A program made the translations under genes and the position numbers. From positions 124,001-188,000 of the forward strand of contig JBIQLW010000001.1 in assembly GCA_044463945.1 (NCBI GenBank): a stretch of 64,000 nucleotides of DNA. Direction: 5' to 3'. Each line of letters starts with the position of its first letter. Positions within the stretch are counted from its first letter, which is position 1. Shown here one piece after another: positions 52,487 through 63,230 of the stretch. Under the pieces are notes generated by a model. That model did not search any database. It was given only the letters and a program-made list of their open reading frames with translations, and was not told the origin of the DNA. This DNA comes from 62-47 sp044463945 (lineage in GTDB: Bacteria; Pseudomonadota; Alphaproteobacteria; Rhizobiales; Xanthobacteraceae).

Positions 52487-52798
52487 GCCGACGTTCACCA
52501 CCTTGAGATCAGGGACACAAACCCGCAGCGGCCCGCGCGCGATATCCGGTTGCCGGTAAAAACAGCGCGCCGGCAAGCGTTTAGTGAGTGAAATTTACGT
52601 GCCAAGGCAGCCCAGCGCAACGGCGGCGGGAAGCTATGCACCATAAAGCGGCCGGAACCGGCAGGCCCGCGCCGGCCGCCCTTGGACTCCCCCGGTGCAG
52701 ATGCTATTCAGCCCTGCCCATCCAAACTCCATTCGAGCGGCAAGAGTCACCCCGGCGTCAAACCCGGCCCTGAAACCTATGATTGGCAGGCACAGTCC
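52487..52798. other. Divergent region between the zapA operon and tkt
   Basis: About 310 bp with no convincing gene. An inverted repeat, GCGGCCGG (52648-52655) / CCGGCCGC (52672-52679), lies 120 bp before the tkt start, and the region must contain both promoters. The tkt frame is open back to 52682 but shows no family resemblance before 52799. Confidence 0.45.
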
Positions 52799-54796
52799 AT
52801 GACGACGCGCGTTGAACCCTCCACAATGGCCAATGCGATCCGTGCGCTTGCCATGGATGCCGTGGAAAAAGCCAAGTCCGGCCATCCCGGCCTGCCGATG
52901 GGCGCCGCCGACATCGCCACCGTGCTGTTCACCCAGTTCCTGAAATACGACGCCACTGAGCCGAACTGGCCCGACCGCGACCGCTTCATCCTCTCCGCCG
53001 GCCACGGCTCGATGCTGCTCTATGCGCTGCTGTATCTGACCGGCAACAAGGAGATGACGCTCGACCAGATCAGGAATTTCCGCCAGCTCAATTCGACGAC
53101 GCCGGGCCACCCGGAAAATTTCGTCACCTCGGGCGTCGAAACCACCACCGGCCCGCTGGGCCAGGGGATCGCGACCGCGGTCGGCTTCGCGCTGGCCGAG
53201 CGGCTGCTGGCGGCCGAGTTCGGCGCTGAGGTCGTCGACCACTTCACCTATGTGCTGTGCTCGGACGGCGACCTGATGGAGGGCATCAGCCACGAGGCGA
53301 TCGCGCTGGCCGGCCATCTCAAGCTCAACAAGCTGATTTTCCTCTACGACGACAACGGCATCACCATCGACGGGCCGATCTCGCTGACCGACGACGTCGA
53401 TCAGGTGGCGCGCTTCAAGGCCCATGGCTGGAACGCGAGGGCGATCGACGGCCACGATCCCAAGGCGATCGCCAGCGCCATCCGCAAGGCGCAGAAGTCC
53501 GACCGGCCGACCATGATCGCTTGCAAGACCACCATCGGTTTCGGCGCGCCGAACAAGGCCGGCACCTCGAAAGCCCACGGCGAGCCGCTCGGCGCCGAGG
53601 AACTGGCCGCCGCCAAGAAAGCGCTCAACTGGAATTACGGCCCGTTCGAAATCCCCGACGACGTGCTGGCGGCGTGGCGCAAGGCCGGCAAAAAAGGCTC
53701 CGCTGCGCGAAAGAACTGGCGCAAGCGGCTGGCAGCGCTGCCCGAGGCGCAGCGCGACGAGTTCCAGCGCCGCGTCATCGACCGCAAGCTGCCGGCCGGC
53801 CTCGACGAGGTGGTCGCCCGGCTCAAGGACAGGCTGGTCGCCGAGCCGCAGACGGTGGCGACCCGCAAGGCCAGCGAGCTGGCGCTCGACGTGCTGGTGC
53901 CGGCGGTGCCCGAACTGCTGCTCGGCTCCGCCGACCTGACGCCCTCCAACAACACCCGCACCAAGGGCTTGAAGGAGGTGCAGCCGGGCCAGTACGACGG
54001 CCGCTACATCCATTACGGCATCCGCGAACTGGGCATGGCGGCGGCGATGAACGGCATCGCGCTGCACGGCGGCTTCCGCCCGGCCGGCGGCACCTTCCTG
54101 TGCTTCACCGACTACGCGCGGCCGGCGATGCGCATCTCGGCGCTCGCGCATATTCCGGTCATCTACATCATGACCCACGATTCGATCGGGCTTGGCGAGG
54201 ACGGCCCGACCCACCAGCCGGTGGAACACGTCGCGGCGCTGCGGGCGATGCCCAACATGCGGGTGTTCCGCCCGGCCGACGCGGTGGAGACCGCCGAGTG
54301 CTGGCAACTGGCGCTGGAACGGACCAACGGCCCGACGGTGCTGGCGCTGTCGCGCCAGAACCTGACACCGGTGCGGACCTCGCCCGAGGCCGCCAACCGC
54401 TGCGCCCGAGGCGCCTACCAACTGGTGGCGGCCGATGGCGAGGCGAAGGTGTCGATTTTCGCCTCCGGCTCGGAGGTCGAGATCGCCGTCGCCGCGCAGA
54501 AGCAACTGGCCGGGCGCGGCATCGCCGCGCGGGTGGTGTCGGTGCCCTCGCTCGACCTGCTGCTGGCGCAGGACGCCGCGAGCCGCGCCGCGATCATCGG
54601 CGACGCCCCGGTCAAGGTCGCGGTCGAGGCCCAGGTCCGGTTCGGCTGGGATGCCGTGATCGGTCCGGACGGCGCTTTTGTCGGGATGCACAGCTTCGGC
54701 CACAGCGCGCCCGCCAAGGACCTGTTCCGGCACTTCGGCATCACCGCGGACGCTGTCGTCGAAGCAGTCGCGGGGCGGCTGCAAGGCCAGTCATGA
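52799..54796 (+). CDS. tkt: Transketolase
   Basis: 665 residues from the ATG at 52799 (MTTRVEPSTMANAIRALAMD). HPGLPMGAADIATVLF, the ThDP motif SDGDLMEGISHEA and its metal-binding Asn-Gly, the TTTGPLGQGIATAVG segment and GLGEDGPTHQPVEH (about 465) all match transketolase. It transfers C2 units in the pentose phosphate or Calvin cycle. It starts a run of sugar-phosphate genes (tkt, gap, pgk, aldolase) in one direction. No small subunit or carboxylase genes are in the window, so Calvin-cycle use cannot be inferred. Confidence 0.97.
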   Translation: MTTRVEPSTMANAIRALAMDAVEKAKSGHPGLPMGAADIATVLFTQFLKYDATEPNWPDRDRFILSAGHGSMLLYALLYLTGNKEMTLDQIRNFRQLNSTTPGHPENFVTSGVETTTGPLGQGIATAVGFALAERLLAAEFGAEVVDHFTYVLCSDGDLMEGISHEAIALAGHLKLNKLIFLYDDNGITIDGPISLTDDVDQVARFKAHGWNARAIDGHDPKAIASAIRKAQKSDRPTMIACKTTIGFGAPNKAGTSKAHGEPLGAEELAAAKKALNWNYGPFEIPDDVLAAWRKAGKKGSAARKNWRKRLAALPEAQRDEFQRRVIDRKLPAGLDEVVARLKDRLVAEPQTVATRKASELALDVLVPAVPELLLGSADLTPSNNTRTKGLKEVQPGQYDGRYIHYGIRELGMAAAMNGIALHGGFRPAGGTFLCFTDYARPAMRISALAHIPVIYIMTHDSIGLGEDGPTHQPVEHVAALRAMPNMRVFRPADAVETAECWQLALERTNGPTVLALSRQNLTPVRTSPEAANRCARGAYQLVAADGEAKVSIFASGSEVEIAVAAQKQLAGRGIAARVVSVPSLDLLLAQDAASRAAIIGDAPVKVAVEAQVRFGWDAVIGPDGAFVGMHSFGHSAPAKDLFRHFGITADAVVEAVAGRLQGQS

Positions 54797-54908
54797 CGCC
54801 CGGTAACGCTATCGGAACAATCACTGATTGACGCATTGCAACGCAGGCCCATTCGGGGCATGAAACCGCCCAAACATCGGTCTATCGAACCTTCGAAGGA
54901 GAATTTGA

Positions 54909-55916
<1,008 letters not shown>

Positions 55917-56000
55917 GACGACGATCCGTCATCCCGAGGTGCGCGCTTGCGCGCCTCGAAGTATGGCGGCTCGGACATCAAAGTCTGACTGGGAAACGAG

Positions 56001-56110
56001 GCGTCATCGTCCGCGAAGGCGGACGATCCAGTAATCGGGGCGAGCACAACGGGAAATCCGCCTCCAATACGGAATACTGGATACTCCGCTTTCGCGGAGT
56101 ATGACGGGTA
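56001..56110. repeat. Bipartite palindromic intergenic repeat, copy between gap and pgk
   Basis: Left hairpin ATCGTCCGCGAAGGCGGACGAT, ATCCAGTA, about 45 bp of spacer, TACTGGAT, right hairpin ACTCCGCTTTCGCGGAGT, then ATGACGGG. The same plan and most of the same bases occur at 61464-61569 and, less well, at 51391-51496. The hairpins could act as terminators or mRNA stabilisers between the two genes. Confidence 0.85.
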
Positions 56111-56191
56111 TCGCGGTGCATATCTGCCCAAGAAACGAGTTTAACGGATTTCAGGCCAGACACTCGGGATGACGACCTCTGAGGATATCCG

Positions 56192-57385
56192 ATGAGCAAC
56201 TTCCGTACCCTCGACGATGCCGACGTGAAGGGCAAGCGCGTGCTGCTGCGCGTTGACCTCAATGTGCCGATGGATCAGGGACGGGTTACCGACACCACGC
56301 GGTTAGAGCGCATCGCGCCGACCGTCACCGAACTGTCCGACAAGGGGGCTAAGGTGATCCTGCTGGCGCATTTCGGTCGCCCCAAGGGGCGCGACGCCAA
56401 GGACTCGCTGAAGCCGGTCGCCGCCGAGCTTGCGAAGGTCATCAAGCGCCCGGTCGGCTTTGCCGAGGACTGCATCGGCGAGGTTGCCGAGAAGGCGGTC
56501 GCCGCGATGGCCGACGGCGACATCCTCTGTCTTGAAAACACCCGCTTCCACAAGGAAGAAGAGAAGAACGACCCCGCCTTCGTCGCGCAACTCGCCAAGC
56601 TCGGCGATCTCTGGGTCAACGACGCCTTCTCCGCCGCGCACCGCGCCCATGCTTCGACCGAAGGGCTCGGCCACAAGCTGCCGGCCTATGCCGGGCGCAC
56701 CATGCAGGCCGAGCTCGAAGCGCTCAACAAGGCGCTGGACGCCCCGACCAAGCCGGTGATCGCCATCATCGGCGGGGCCAAGGTTTCGACCAAGATCGAC
56801 CTCCTGGAAAATCTGGTGAAGAAGGTCGACGCGCTGGTGATCGGCGGCGGCATGGCCAACACCTTCCTGCACGCGCAGGGCGTCGGCATCGGCAAGTCGC
56901 TGGCCGAGAAGGACCTCGCCGCGACCGTCCTGCGCATCCTTGAAAAGGCGGAGGCCGCCAACTGCGCCATCATCCTGCCGGTGGACGCCGTGGTCGCCTA
57001 CCACTTCGAGGCCAATGCGCCGTCGCACGCCTACGGCCTCGACGCGATTCCGGCCGACGGCATGATCCTCGACGTCGGGCCGCAATCGATCGAGCGCATC
57101 CATGCCGCCATCGACGACGCCGCAACGCTGGTGTGGAACGGCCCGGTCGGCGCGTTCGAACTGCCGCCGTTCGATCGTGGCACCGTGATCGCGGCCAAAT
57201 ACGCCGCGCAGCGCACGAAGATGGGCAAGCTGGTTTCGGTCGCCGGCGGCGGCGACACCGTCGCGGCGCTGAACCACGCTGGCGTGGCGCAGGATTTCAC
57301 CTATGTGTCCACTGCCGGCGGCGCGTTCCTCGAATGGATGGAGGGCAAGCCGCTGCCGGGCGTCGAAGTGTTAAGATTAAAATAA
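56192..57385 (+). CDS. pgk: Phosphoglycerate kinase
   Basis: 397 residues starting at ATG 56192 (GAGGATATCC upstream). RVLLRVDLNVPMDQGRV (about 16-32) holds the substrate-binding Arg and Asp, VILLAHFGRPKGR follows, and the ATP site GPVGAFE is near 320, with VAGGGDTVAAL near the end. It makes ATP from 1,3-bisphosphoglycerate or works in reverse during gluconeogenesis. Confidence 0.97.
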   Translation: MSNFRTLDDADVKGKRVLLRVDLNVPMDQGRVTDTTRLERIAPTVTELSDKGAKVILLAHFGRPKGRDAKDSLKPVAAELAKVIKRPVGFAEDCIGEVAEKAVAAMADGDILCLENTRFHKEEEKNDPAFVAQLAKLGDLWVNDAFSAAHRAHASTEGLGHKLPAYAGRTMQAELEALNKALDAPTKPVIAIIGGAKVSTKIDLLENLVKKVDALVIGGGMANTFLHAQGVGIGKSLAEKDLAATVLRILEKAEAANCAIILPVDAVVAYHFEANAPSHAYGLDAIPADGMILDVGPQSIERIHAAIDDAATLVWNGPVGAFELPPFDRGTVIAAKYAAQRTKMGKLVSVAGGGDTVAALNHAGVAQDFTYVSTAGGAFLEWMEGKPLPGVEVLRLK

Positions 57386-57522
57386 CGCCTGCGCTGGCTT
57401 GCCGCGGCGGGCGCCTTCAAGCGGCCTGACGGCGCATGCAATAATCGCGGAACCGTTTCACGATTTCCGGCTTCGACGCCTTCACCTTTGTTTCGCACTC
57501 GACCCAATGCAGGAGACCCCCG

Positions 57523-58548
57523 ATGAACCTCGCTGACCTCAACAAAGTCGCTCAGGCCATGGTCGCGCCGGGCAAGGGCATTCTCGCCGCCGACGAATCC
57601 TCCGGCACCATCAAGAAGCGCTTCGACGCCATCAATGTGGAATCCACCGAGGACAACCGTCGCGACTATCGCGAGATGCTGTTCCGCGCCAAGGACGCGA
57701 TGTCGAAATACATCTCCGGCGTCATTCTCTATGACGAAACCATCTGGCAAAAAGCAAAGGACGGCACGCCGCTGGTCAAGCTGATCGAGCAGGCCGGCAG
57801 CATTCCCGGCATCAAGGTCGATGAAGGCACCAAACCGCTGCCGGGCTGCCCGGGCGAACTGATCACCGCCGGCCTCGACGGCCTGCCGGCGCGGCTGCCG
57901 AAGTATTACGAGCAGGGCGCGCGCTTCGCCAAGTGGCGCGCGGTGATCGATATCGGGCAGGGCATTCCGAGCTACACCGCGATTCACACCAACGCCCACG
58001 CGCTGGCGCGCTACGCCGCGCTGTGCCAGGCCGCGCAGATCGTGCCGATCGTCGAGCCGGAAGTGCTGATGGACGGCGACCACGATATCGACCGCTGTTA
58101 TGAAGTCACCGAGTTCGTGCTCAAGCAGACCTTCCAGGAACTGTACTATCAGCGCGTCGCGCTGGAAGGCATGATCCTCAAGCCCAATATGGCGATCTCC
58201 GGCAAGAAGGCGAAAAACCGCGCCGGCGTGCAGGAAGTGGCGGAGAAGACCGTCAAGCTGCTCAAGGCCTGCGTGCCGGCGGCGGTGCCGGGCATCGCCT
58301 TCCTCTCCGGCGGCCAGAGCGACGAGGAGGCGACCGCGCATCTCGACGCCATGAACAGGATCGGCGGCCTGCCGTGGAGACTGACCTTCTCCTACGGCCG
58401 CGCGCTGCAAGCCGCGCCGCAGAAGGCGTGGTCGGGCAAGGCCGGGAACGTGGCCGCCGGCCAGCAGGCGTTCACCCACCGCGCCCACATGAACGGCCTC
58501 GCCTCCAAGGGCGAATGGAAGGCCGACCTGGAAAAGAAGGCGGCGTAA
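57523..58548 (+). CDS. Class I fructose-bisphosphate aldolase
   Basis: 341 residues. The Schiff-base Lys is K220 in GMILKPNM; KGILAADESSGT (about 18-29) and YETxxK-type residues (LYDETIWQK) are those of the eukaryotic-like class I enzyme, which needs no metal. This type is less common in bacteria than class II but is usual in this family of alphaproteobacteria. It closes the run tkt-gap-pgk-aldolase. Confidence 0.95.
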   Translation: MNLADLNKVAQAMVAPGKGILAADESSGTIKKRFDAINVESTEDNRRDYREMLFRAKDAMSKYISGVILYDETIWQKAKDGTPLVKLIEQAGSIPGIKVDEGTKPLPGCPGELITAGLDGLPARLPKYYEQGARFAKWRAVIDIGQGIPSYTAIHTNAHALARYAALCQAAQIVPIVEPEVLMDGDHDIDRCYEVTEFVLKQTFQELYYQRVALEGMILKPNMAISGKKAKNRAGVQEVAEKTVKLLKACVPAAVPGIAFLSGGQSDEEATAHLDAMNRIGGLPWRLTFSYGRALQAAPQKAWSGKAGNVAAGQQAFTHRAHMNGLASKGEWKADLEKKAA

Positions 58549-58570
58549 GGCCGCCACGCTCTGCACCTCT

Positions 58571-58688
58571 GGTCATTGCCGGGCTTTACACTTGACCCGG
58601 CAATCCATCACTCGTTGAAGATGGATGCGCGGGACATAAGCGAGCGGAAGCCACGCCGCTCTTCGAACGGTTACGCCCGCGCATGACG
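58571..58688. repeat. Dispersed intergenic repeat, copy 2 of 2 in the window
   Basis: GGTCATTGCCGGGCTT, then GACCCGGCAATCCATCA, GAAGATGGATGCGCGGGACA, AGCGAGCGGAAGCCACGCCG and CGCCCGCGCATGACG. It pairs ATTGCCGGG with CCCGGCAAT and shares its second half with 38345-38425. It lies between the aldolase and ThiE-like genes. Confidence 0.6.
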
Positions 58689-58751
58689 TTTATATCCGGG
58701 GCCGCGCCAGAAATCCGTCTTCCGCTCGCAGATTGCAAAGGCTGCCGCTCG

Positions 58752-59429
58752 ATGTCCGCGAAACCCGTTCCTCCACGCCCCGCGCCGCGTCTCTACCTGG
58801 CGACGCTGGTGGTGGGCGATCCGGCGCGGATCACGGCCGGACTTGTCGACGCGCTGGCCGCCGCCGACGTCGCCGCCGTGCTGCTGCGGCTTGCCGAGAG
58901 CGACCCGCGCACGCTGCTCGGCCGCATCAAGGCGCTGGCGCCGACGGTGCAAGGCGCAGGCGCGGCGCTATTAGTCGATGGCCATGCCGATCTGGTGGCG
59001 CGCGGCGGGGCCGACGGCGCTCACCTCACCGGCATCGCGGCGATGCAGGAGGCGCTGCCCGGCCTCAAGCCCGATCGCATCGCAGGCTGTGGCGGGCTGC
59101 ACACCCGCCACGACGCCATGGTGGCGGGCGAGGCCGGGGCCGACTACGTGCTGTTCGGCGAGCCCGACGCGCGCGGCCAGCGGCCATCGGCGGAAGCCAT
59201 CGCCGAGCGGTTGCAATGGTGGGCGGAACTGTTCGAGCCGCCTTGCGTCGGCTATGCCGCGAGCCGCGACGAGGCCGGGCGCTTCGCCGCCGCCGGCGCG
59301 GATTTTGTCCTTGTCGCTGACATGATTTGGACCGATCAAGCAGGTCCGGCCGCGGCGCTAGCGGATGTGGCCGCAGCGCTCAGGGAAGGATATGCGGCGA
59401 GCGGACATCCCCTCACCAGGCGGGCGTGA
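58752..59429 (+). CDS. ThiE/TenI-like thiamine phosphate synthase family protein, divergent
   Basis: The ATG at 58752 gives 225 residues (58683 would add an uncharged tail; neither has a good ribosome site). The TIM-barrel pattern (LYLATLVVGDPAR, GADGAHLTG, GEAGADYVLFG) is that of thiamine phosphate synthase, but the usual HLGQxD is HLTG, and the phosphate loop GVSTHS is GCGGLHTRH. It is therefore probably a relative without classical ThiE activity. It overlaps the start of the next gene and lies after the aldolase gene, where other Bradyrhizobium relatives have a similar gene. Confidence 0.75.
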   Translation: MSAKPVPPRPAPRLYLATLVVGDPARITAGLVDALAAADVAAVLLRLAESDPRTLLGRIKALAPTVQGAGAALLVDGHADLVARGGADGAHLTGIAAMQEALPGLKPDRIAGCGGLHTRHDAMVAGEAGADYVLFGEPDARGQRPSAEAIAERLQWWAELFEPPCVGYAASRDEAGRFAAAGADFVLVADMIWTDQAGPAAALADVAAALREGYAASGHPLTRRA

Positions 59430-60567
59430 CGTGGGCGTGACGTGGTTGCGCCCGGTCGCGATCCTGCTGGGGTCGGCCCTGATCGCGGGTTCCGCGCAGG
59501 CCCAGATCTCGCTGGTGCCGCCGGCCCCGATTCCGCCACAACAATCCCAACCCGCTCCGCCCGCGCGCCCCGCGCCGAAACCCGCCCCCAGGGCGGAGCC
59601 GAAGCCCGCGCCCAAGGCCGAAGCGAAGCCCGCTCCTCCGGCGAAAAAGCCGACGACCGCGGAAAAACCGCCACCGTCTGCCGCGGCCTCCGCCGCCACC
59701 GACGACCTCGACGCCGTCCTCAACGAGCCGCCGAACGTCGATCTTGTCTACGGCGCGTTTCAGCGCGGCTTCTACCGCACCGCCTTCAATCTCGCGACCA
59801 GGCGCGCGCAGGAGAAGAACGATACCGCCGCGATGACCATGCTGGGCGAACTCTACGCCAACGGGCAGGGCGTCAGGCGCGATTACGCCAAGGCCGTCGA
59901 ATGGTACAAGCGCGCCGCCGATCAGGGCGACCGCGAAGCGATGTTCGCCCTCGCCATGCTGCGGATCAGCGGCCGCGGGGGCCCTGCGGATCGCGAGGAA
60001 GGGGCCCGGCTGCTGGCGTCGGCGGCCAAGCTCGGCGAGCCCAAGGCCGCTTACAATCTGGCGCTGCTCTATATCGACGGCCAGACCCTGCCGCAGGATT
60101 TCAAGCGCGCGGCTGAACTGCTGCGGGTTTCGGCCGATGCCGGTAACGACGATGCGCAATACGCGCTCGCCAACTTCTACAAGGAAGGCACCGGCGTCGA
60201 GAAGGACATCGATAAGTCGGTGCGGCTGTTGCAGGCTGCCTCCGTCGCCGGCAACGTCGCCGCCACCGTCGAATACGCCATCGCCTTGTTCAACGGCACC
60301 GGCACCAGCAAGAACGAGGCTGCGGGGATCTCGCTGCTGCGCAAGGCGGCGCGGCAGAACAACCCGATCGCCCAGAACCGTCTCGCCCGCGTGCTGGTGT
60401 TGGGCAAGGGCGTGCCCGTGGACAAGATCGAGGGGCTGAAATGGCACGTCGTGGCGAAAACCGCCGGCAAGGGCGATCTCATGCTCGACGAGGCGATGGC
60501 GCAGCTCAGTTCGGAGGATCGCGCCAAAGTCGAGGCCGCCGCCAGCAAATGGCTCGGCGTCAAATGA
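59392..60567 (+). CDS. Secreted Sel1-repeat (TPR-like) protein
   Basis: 391 residues with the ATG at 59392, or shorter from a GTG at 59431 or 59437. A signal peptide (ending GSAQAQ) is followed by about 70 residues rich in Pro, Ala and Lys (PAPKPAPRAEPKPAP type), then at least six Sel1 repeats (DTAAMTMLGELYANGQGV, DREAMFALAMLRISGRG, and so on, about 155-380). Sel1 proteins are scaffolds for protein contacts, here in the periplasm. The partner is unknown. Confidence 0.85.
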   Translation: MRRADIPSPGGRDVGVTWLRPVAILLGSALIAGSAQAQISLVPPAPIPPQQSQPAPPARPAPKPAPRAEPKPAPKAEAKPAPPAKKPTTAEKPPPSAAASAATDDLDAVLNEPPNVDLVYGAFQRGFYRTAFNLATRRAQEKNDTAAMTMLGELYANGQGVRRDYAKAVEWYKRAADQGDREAMFALAMLRISGRGGPADREEGARLLASAAKLGEPKAAYNLALLYIDGQTLPQDFKRAAELLRVSADAGNDDAQYALANFYKEGTGVEKDIDKSVRLLQAASVAGNVAATVEYAIALFNGTGTSKNEAAGISLLRKAARQNNPIAQNRLARVLVLGKGVPVDKIEGLKWHVVAKTAGKGDLMLDEAMAQLSSEDRAKVEAAASKWLGVK

Positions 60568-60650
60568 TCGGGCCTTGACGGCGCGGGTCCCGCAGGGCAC
60601 CCAAGCACTGTCCTGTTCGCCCGCGCGGGCCGCCTTCAATCGAGCCTTCC

Positions 60651-61445
60651 ATGCTGCATTCCGCTCTCATCAATGTGATGGTCAAGGCCGCGCGCCGCGC
60701 CGGCCGCAGTCTCAGCCGCGACCTCGGCGAAATCGAGAATCTCCAGGTGTCGCTGAAAGGACCGGCCAACTTCGTCAGTGCCGCCGACAAGCGCGCCGAG
60801 GAGATGCTCTACAGCGATCTCGCCAAGGCGCGCCCCGGTTACGGCTTCGTCGGCGAGGAAGGCGGCACCCGCGAGGGCGCCGACAAAACCCATACCTGGA
60901 TCGTCGATCCGCTCGACGGCACCACCAACTTCCTGCACGGCATTCCGCAATTCGCCATTTCCATCGGGCTTCAGCGCGAAGGCACCGTGATCGCCGGCGT
61001 GATCTACAACCCCGCCACCGACGACCTGTTCATCGCCGAGCGTGGCAAGGGCGCGTTCCTTAACGACACGCGGCTGAGGGTTGCGGCGCGCCGGCAGTTG
61101 CAGGATTGCGTCATCGCCTGCGGGCTGCCGCATATCGGCCGTGGTGACCTGCCGCTGTCGCGCGACGAAATGGCCGCGCTGCAACCGCGCGTCGCCGGCT
61201 TGCGCCGCTTCGGCGCCGCCTCGCTCGACCTCGCTTACGTCGCGGCGGGTCGCCTTGACGGTTACTGGGAGCGCAACCTCAAGCCATGGGACATGGCGGC
61301 GGGCATCATCATGGTCCGCGAGGCCGGTGGCGTGGTCAGCGACATCCAGACGCCGGGCGATCCGCTGGTCACCGGCGACGTGGTCTGCGGCAACGAGACG
61401 ATTCACGCCGAACTGACGAAAATTCTGCGGCCGCTCAAGGCGTAG
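60651..61445 (+). CDS. suhB: Inositol-1-monophosphatase family protein (SuhB)
   Basis: 264 residues. GEEGG (about 68-72), WIVDPLDGTTNFLHG (about 83-97) and KPWDMAAG (about 212-219) are the metal and substrate sites of the family. It dephosphorylates inositol phosphates and, in E. coli, also takes part in rRNA transcription antitermination. It begins about 80 bp after the Sel1 gene. Confidence 0.94.
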   Translation: MLHSALINVMVKAARRAGRSLSRDLGEIENLQVSLKGPANFVSAADKRAEEMLYSDLAKARPGYGFVGEEGGTREGADKTHTWIVDPLDGTTNFLHGIPQFAISIGLQREGTVIAGVIYNPATDDLFIAERGKGAFLNDTRLRVAARRQLQDCVIACGLPHIGRGDLPLSRDEMAALQPRVAGLRRFGAASLDLAYVAAGRLDGYWERNLKPWDMAAGIIMVREAGGVVSDIQTPGDPLVTGDVVCGNETIHAELTKILRPLKA

Positions 61446-61463
61446 GGTCTGATCGGAAATGAG

Positions 61464-61569
61464 GCGTCATCGTCCGCGAAGGCGGACGATCCATTAATTC
61501 GTGCGAGCGCATGGGAAATCTGACCCAATGGGAGTACTGGATACTCCGCTTTCGCGGAGTATGACGGGT
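61464..61569. repeat. Bipartite palindromic intergenic repeat, copy after suhB
   Basis: GCGTCATCGTCCGCGAAGGC, then ATCCATTAAT, a spacer, and GTACTGGATACTCCGCTTTC with its right hairpin and ATGACGGG. It agrees with the copy at 56001-56110 over both hairpins and differs mainly in the spacer. Confidence 0.85.
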
Positions 61570-61843
61570 TATCGTGTTGGACTTCTGCACAAAAAGCGAA
61601 TCTTCGCCCTGACGCTGCGGTCAGGCGCCAAGCCCGGCTGCCCTCGCTTTTTCCTTGACGCCGCCGCGCCAAGGGATCATGTCAGCGGCGCGAGGCGCAC
61701 TGGCCGCGGCCGGCGTCTCATCACTGGAAACAACGACATTATGCCAAGCGACAGTCCAGGTCGTCTGCCGATGACGGTTCCTGCGGTCTGAGGGCTTTTC
61801 GCTCACCAGCCCGGCCGTTGTCGGCGGTCCTCGAAGGTGAGCC
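61570..61843. other. Intergenic stretch before mgtE
   Basis: About 270 bp after the repeat show no believable gene; the short frames lack any ribosome site or family resemblance. The mgtE ATG has GAAGGTGAG upstream. I see no magnesium riboswitch structure. Confidence 0.45.
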
Positions 61844-63211
61844 ATGACTGAAATTCTCGAAACGACGGATGGCGTCGTCGATGTGCTGGCGCTGGCCTCG
61901 CGGCTGAGCGGCGGGCATGTCGCCGACAATGTCGAAATCCTCAACCAGCTCACGCCCGACGACGCGGCTGCGGTGCTTCTGCTGCTGCCGGTCGAGATGT
62001 CGGCCGAAATTCTCAACAAGCCGGAACTGGCGCTGGGCCCGGAGATCATCGCGGCGCTGCCGCCGCGCACCGCGATCATCCTGCTCAACGAGATGTCGGC
62101 CGACGTCGCCGCCGACATCGTCCAGCAACTGGGGGAGCCGCTCCGCTCCGACCTGATGCAGGGGCTCGAGCCGGCCGCGCGCACCGAGATCGAGAGCCTG
62201 CTGGTCTATCCGGAGAATACCGCCGGCGCGATGATGACGACGGAATTCGTCAGCGTTCCGGCGACCTGGAGCGTTGAGCGGACGTTGCAGCACATCCGTG
62301 AGGTCGAACGCACCCGCGAGACGGTCTATGCGATCTACGTGCTCGACCCGTTTTCCCGCCGCCTGGTAGGCGCGGTGTCGTTGCGGCGGCTGATCGCAGG
62401 CGAGCCGTCGGCCAACATCATGACGCTGGCGCGGCCGCCGATCACCACCTCGCCGCTGGTCGATCGCGAGGATGTGGCGCGGCTGATCTCGAAGCACGAC
62501 ATGCTGGCGGTGCCGGTGGTCGACAAGGCGGGCCATGTGCTCGGCATCGTCACCGTGGACGACATCATCGACACCATCATCGAGGAAAACACCGAGGACG
62601 TGCAGAAGTTCGGTGGCATGGAGGCGACCGACGAGCCCTATCTGCAAGTCGGCCTGCCGGGCATGATCCGCAAGCGCGGCGGCTGGCTCTGCATCCTGTT
62701 CCTCGGCGAAATGCTCACCGCCAGCGCCATGCAGCACTTCGAGGGTGAACTGGAAAAGGCCATCGTGCTGACGCTGTTCATTCCGCTGATCATGAGTTCC
62801 GGAGGCAATTCCGGCTCGCAGGCCACCTCGCTCCTGATCCGGGCACTGGCGCTGCGGGAGGTGAGGCTCGGCGACTGGTGGCGGGTGGCGCTGCGCGAAC
62901 TGCCCACCGGATTGATCCTCGGCGCCATCCTTGGCCTGATCGGAGTCGTCCGGGTGGTAGCGTGGCAGAAGCTCGGTATCTACGACTACGGCGAGCATTG
63001 GCTGCTGGTGGCGCTGACGGTGGCCGCAGCTCTGATCGGCGTGGTGACGTTCGGCTCGGTGGCCGGCTCGATGCTGCCGTTCATCCTGCAACGGGCCGGT
63101 TTCGACCCGGCCAGCGCCTCGGCGCCGTTCGTCGCCACTCTGGTCGATGTCACCGGGCTGATGATCTATTTCTCGGTCGCGCTTCTGATCCTGAACGGCA
63201 CACTGTTGTAG
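61844..63211 (+). CDS. mgtE: Magnesium transporter MgtE
   Basis: 455 residues. An N-terminal helical domain (about 30-130, LLPVEMSAEILN and LNEMSADVAADIV), a CBS pair (about 135-255, SVPATWSVERTLQHI and VPVVDKAGHVLGIVTVDD), and five membrane helices from about 285 (LTLFIPLIMSSGGNSGSQA). The cytoplasmic parts sense Mg2+ and close the channel. It is a passive Mg2+ channel of the inner membrane. Confidence 0.96.
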   Translation: MTEILETTDGVVDVLALASRLSGGHVADNVEILNQLTPDDAAAVLLLLPVEMSAEILNKPELALGPEIIAALPPRTAIILLNEMSADVAADIVQQLGEPLRSDLMQGLEPAARTEIESLLVYPENTAGAMMTTEFVSVPATWSVERTLQHIREVERTRETVYAIYVLDPFSRRLVGAVSLRRLIAGEPSANIMTLARPPITTSPLVDREDVARLISKHDMLAVPVVDKAGHVLGIVTVDDIIDTIIEENTEDVQKFGGMEATDEPYLQVGLPGMIRKRGGWLCILFLGEMLTASAMQHFEGELEKAIVLTLFIPLIMSSGGNSGSQATSLLIRALALREVRLGDWWRVALRELPTGLILGAILGLIGVVRVVAWQKLGIYDYGEHWLLVALTVAAALIGVVTFGSVAGSMLPFILQRAGFDPASASAPFVATLVDVTGLMIYFSVALLILNGTLL

Positions 63212-63230
63212 TTTAGGCTATCATCGGCGC

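Noticed and set aside
52634..54784. Minus-strand frame of 716 codons opposite transketolase
   Set aside because: Antisense shadow; transketolase explains the coding signal.
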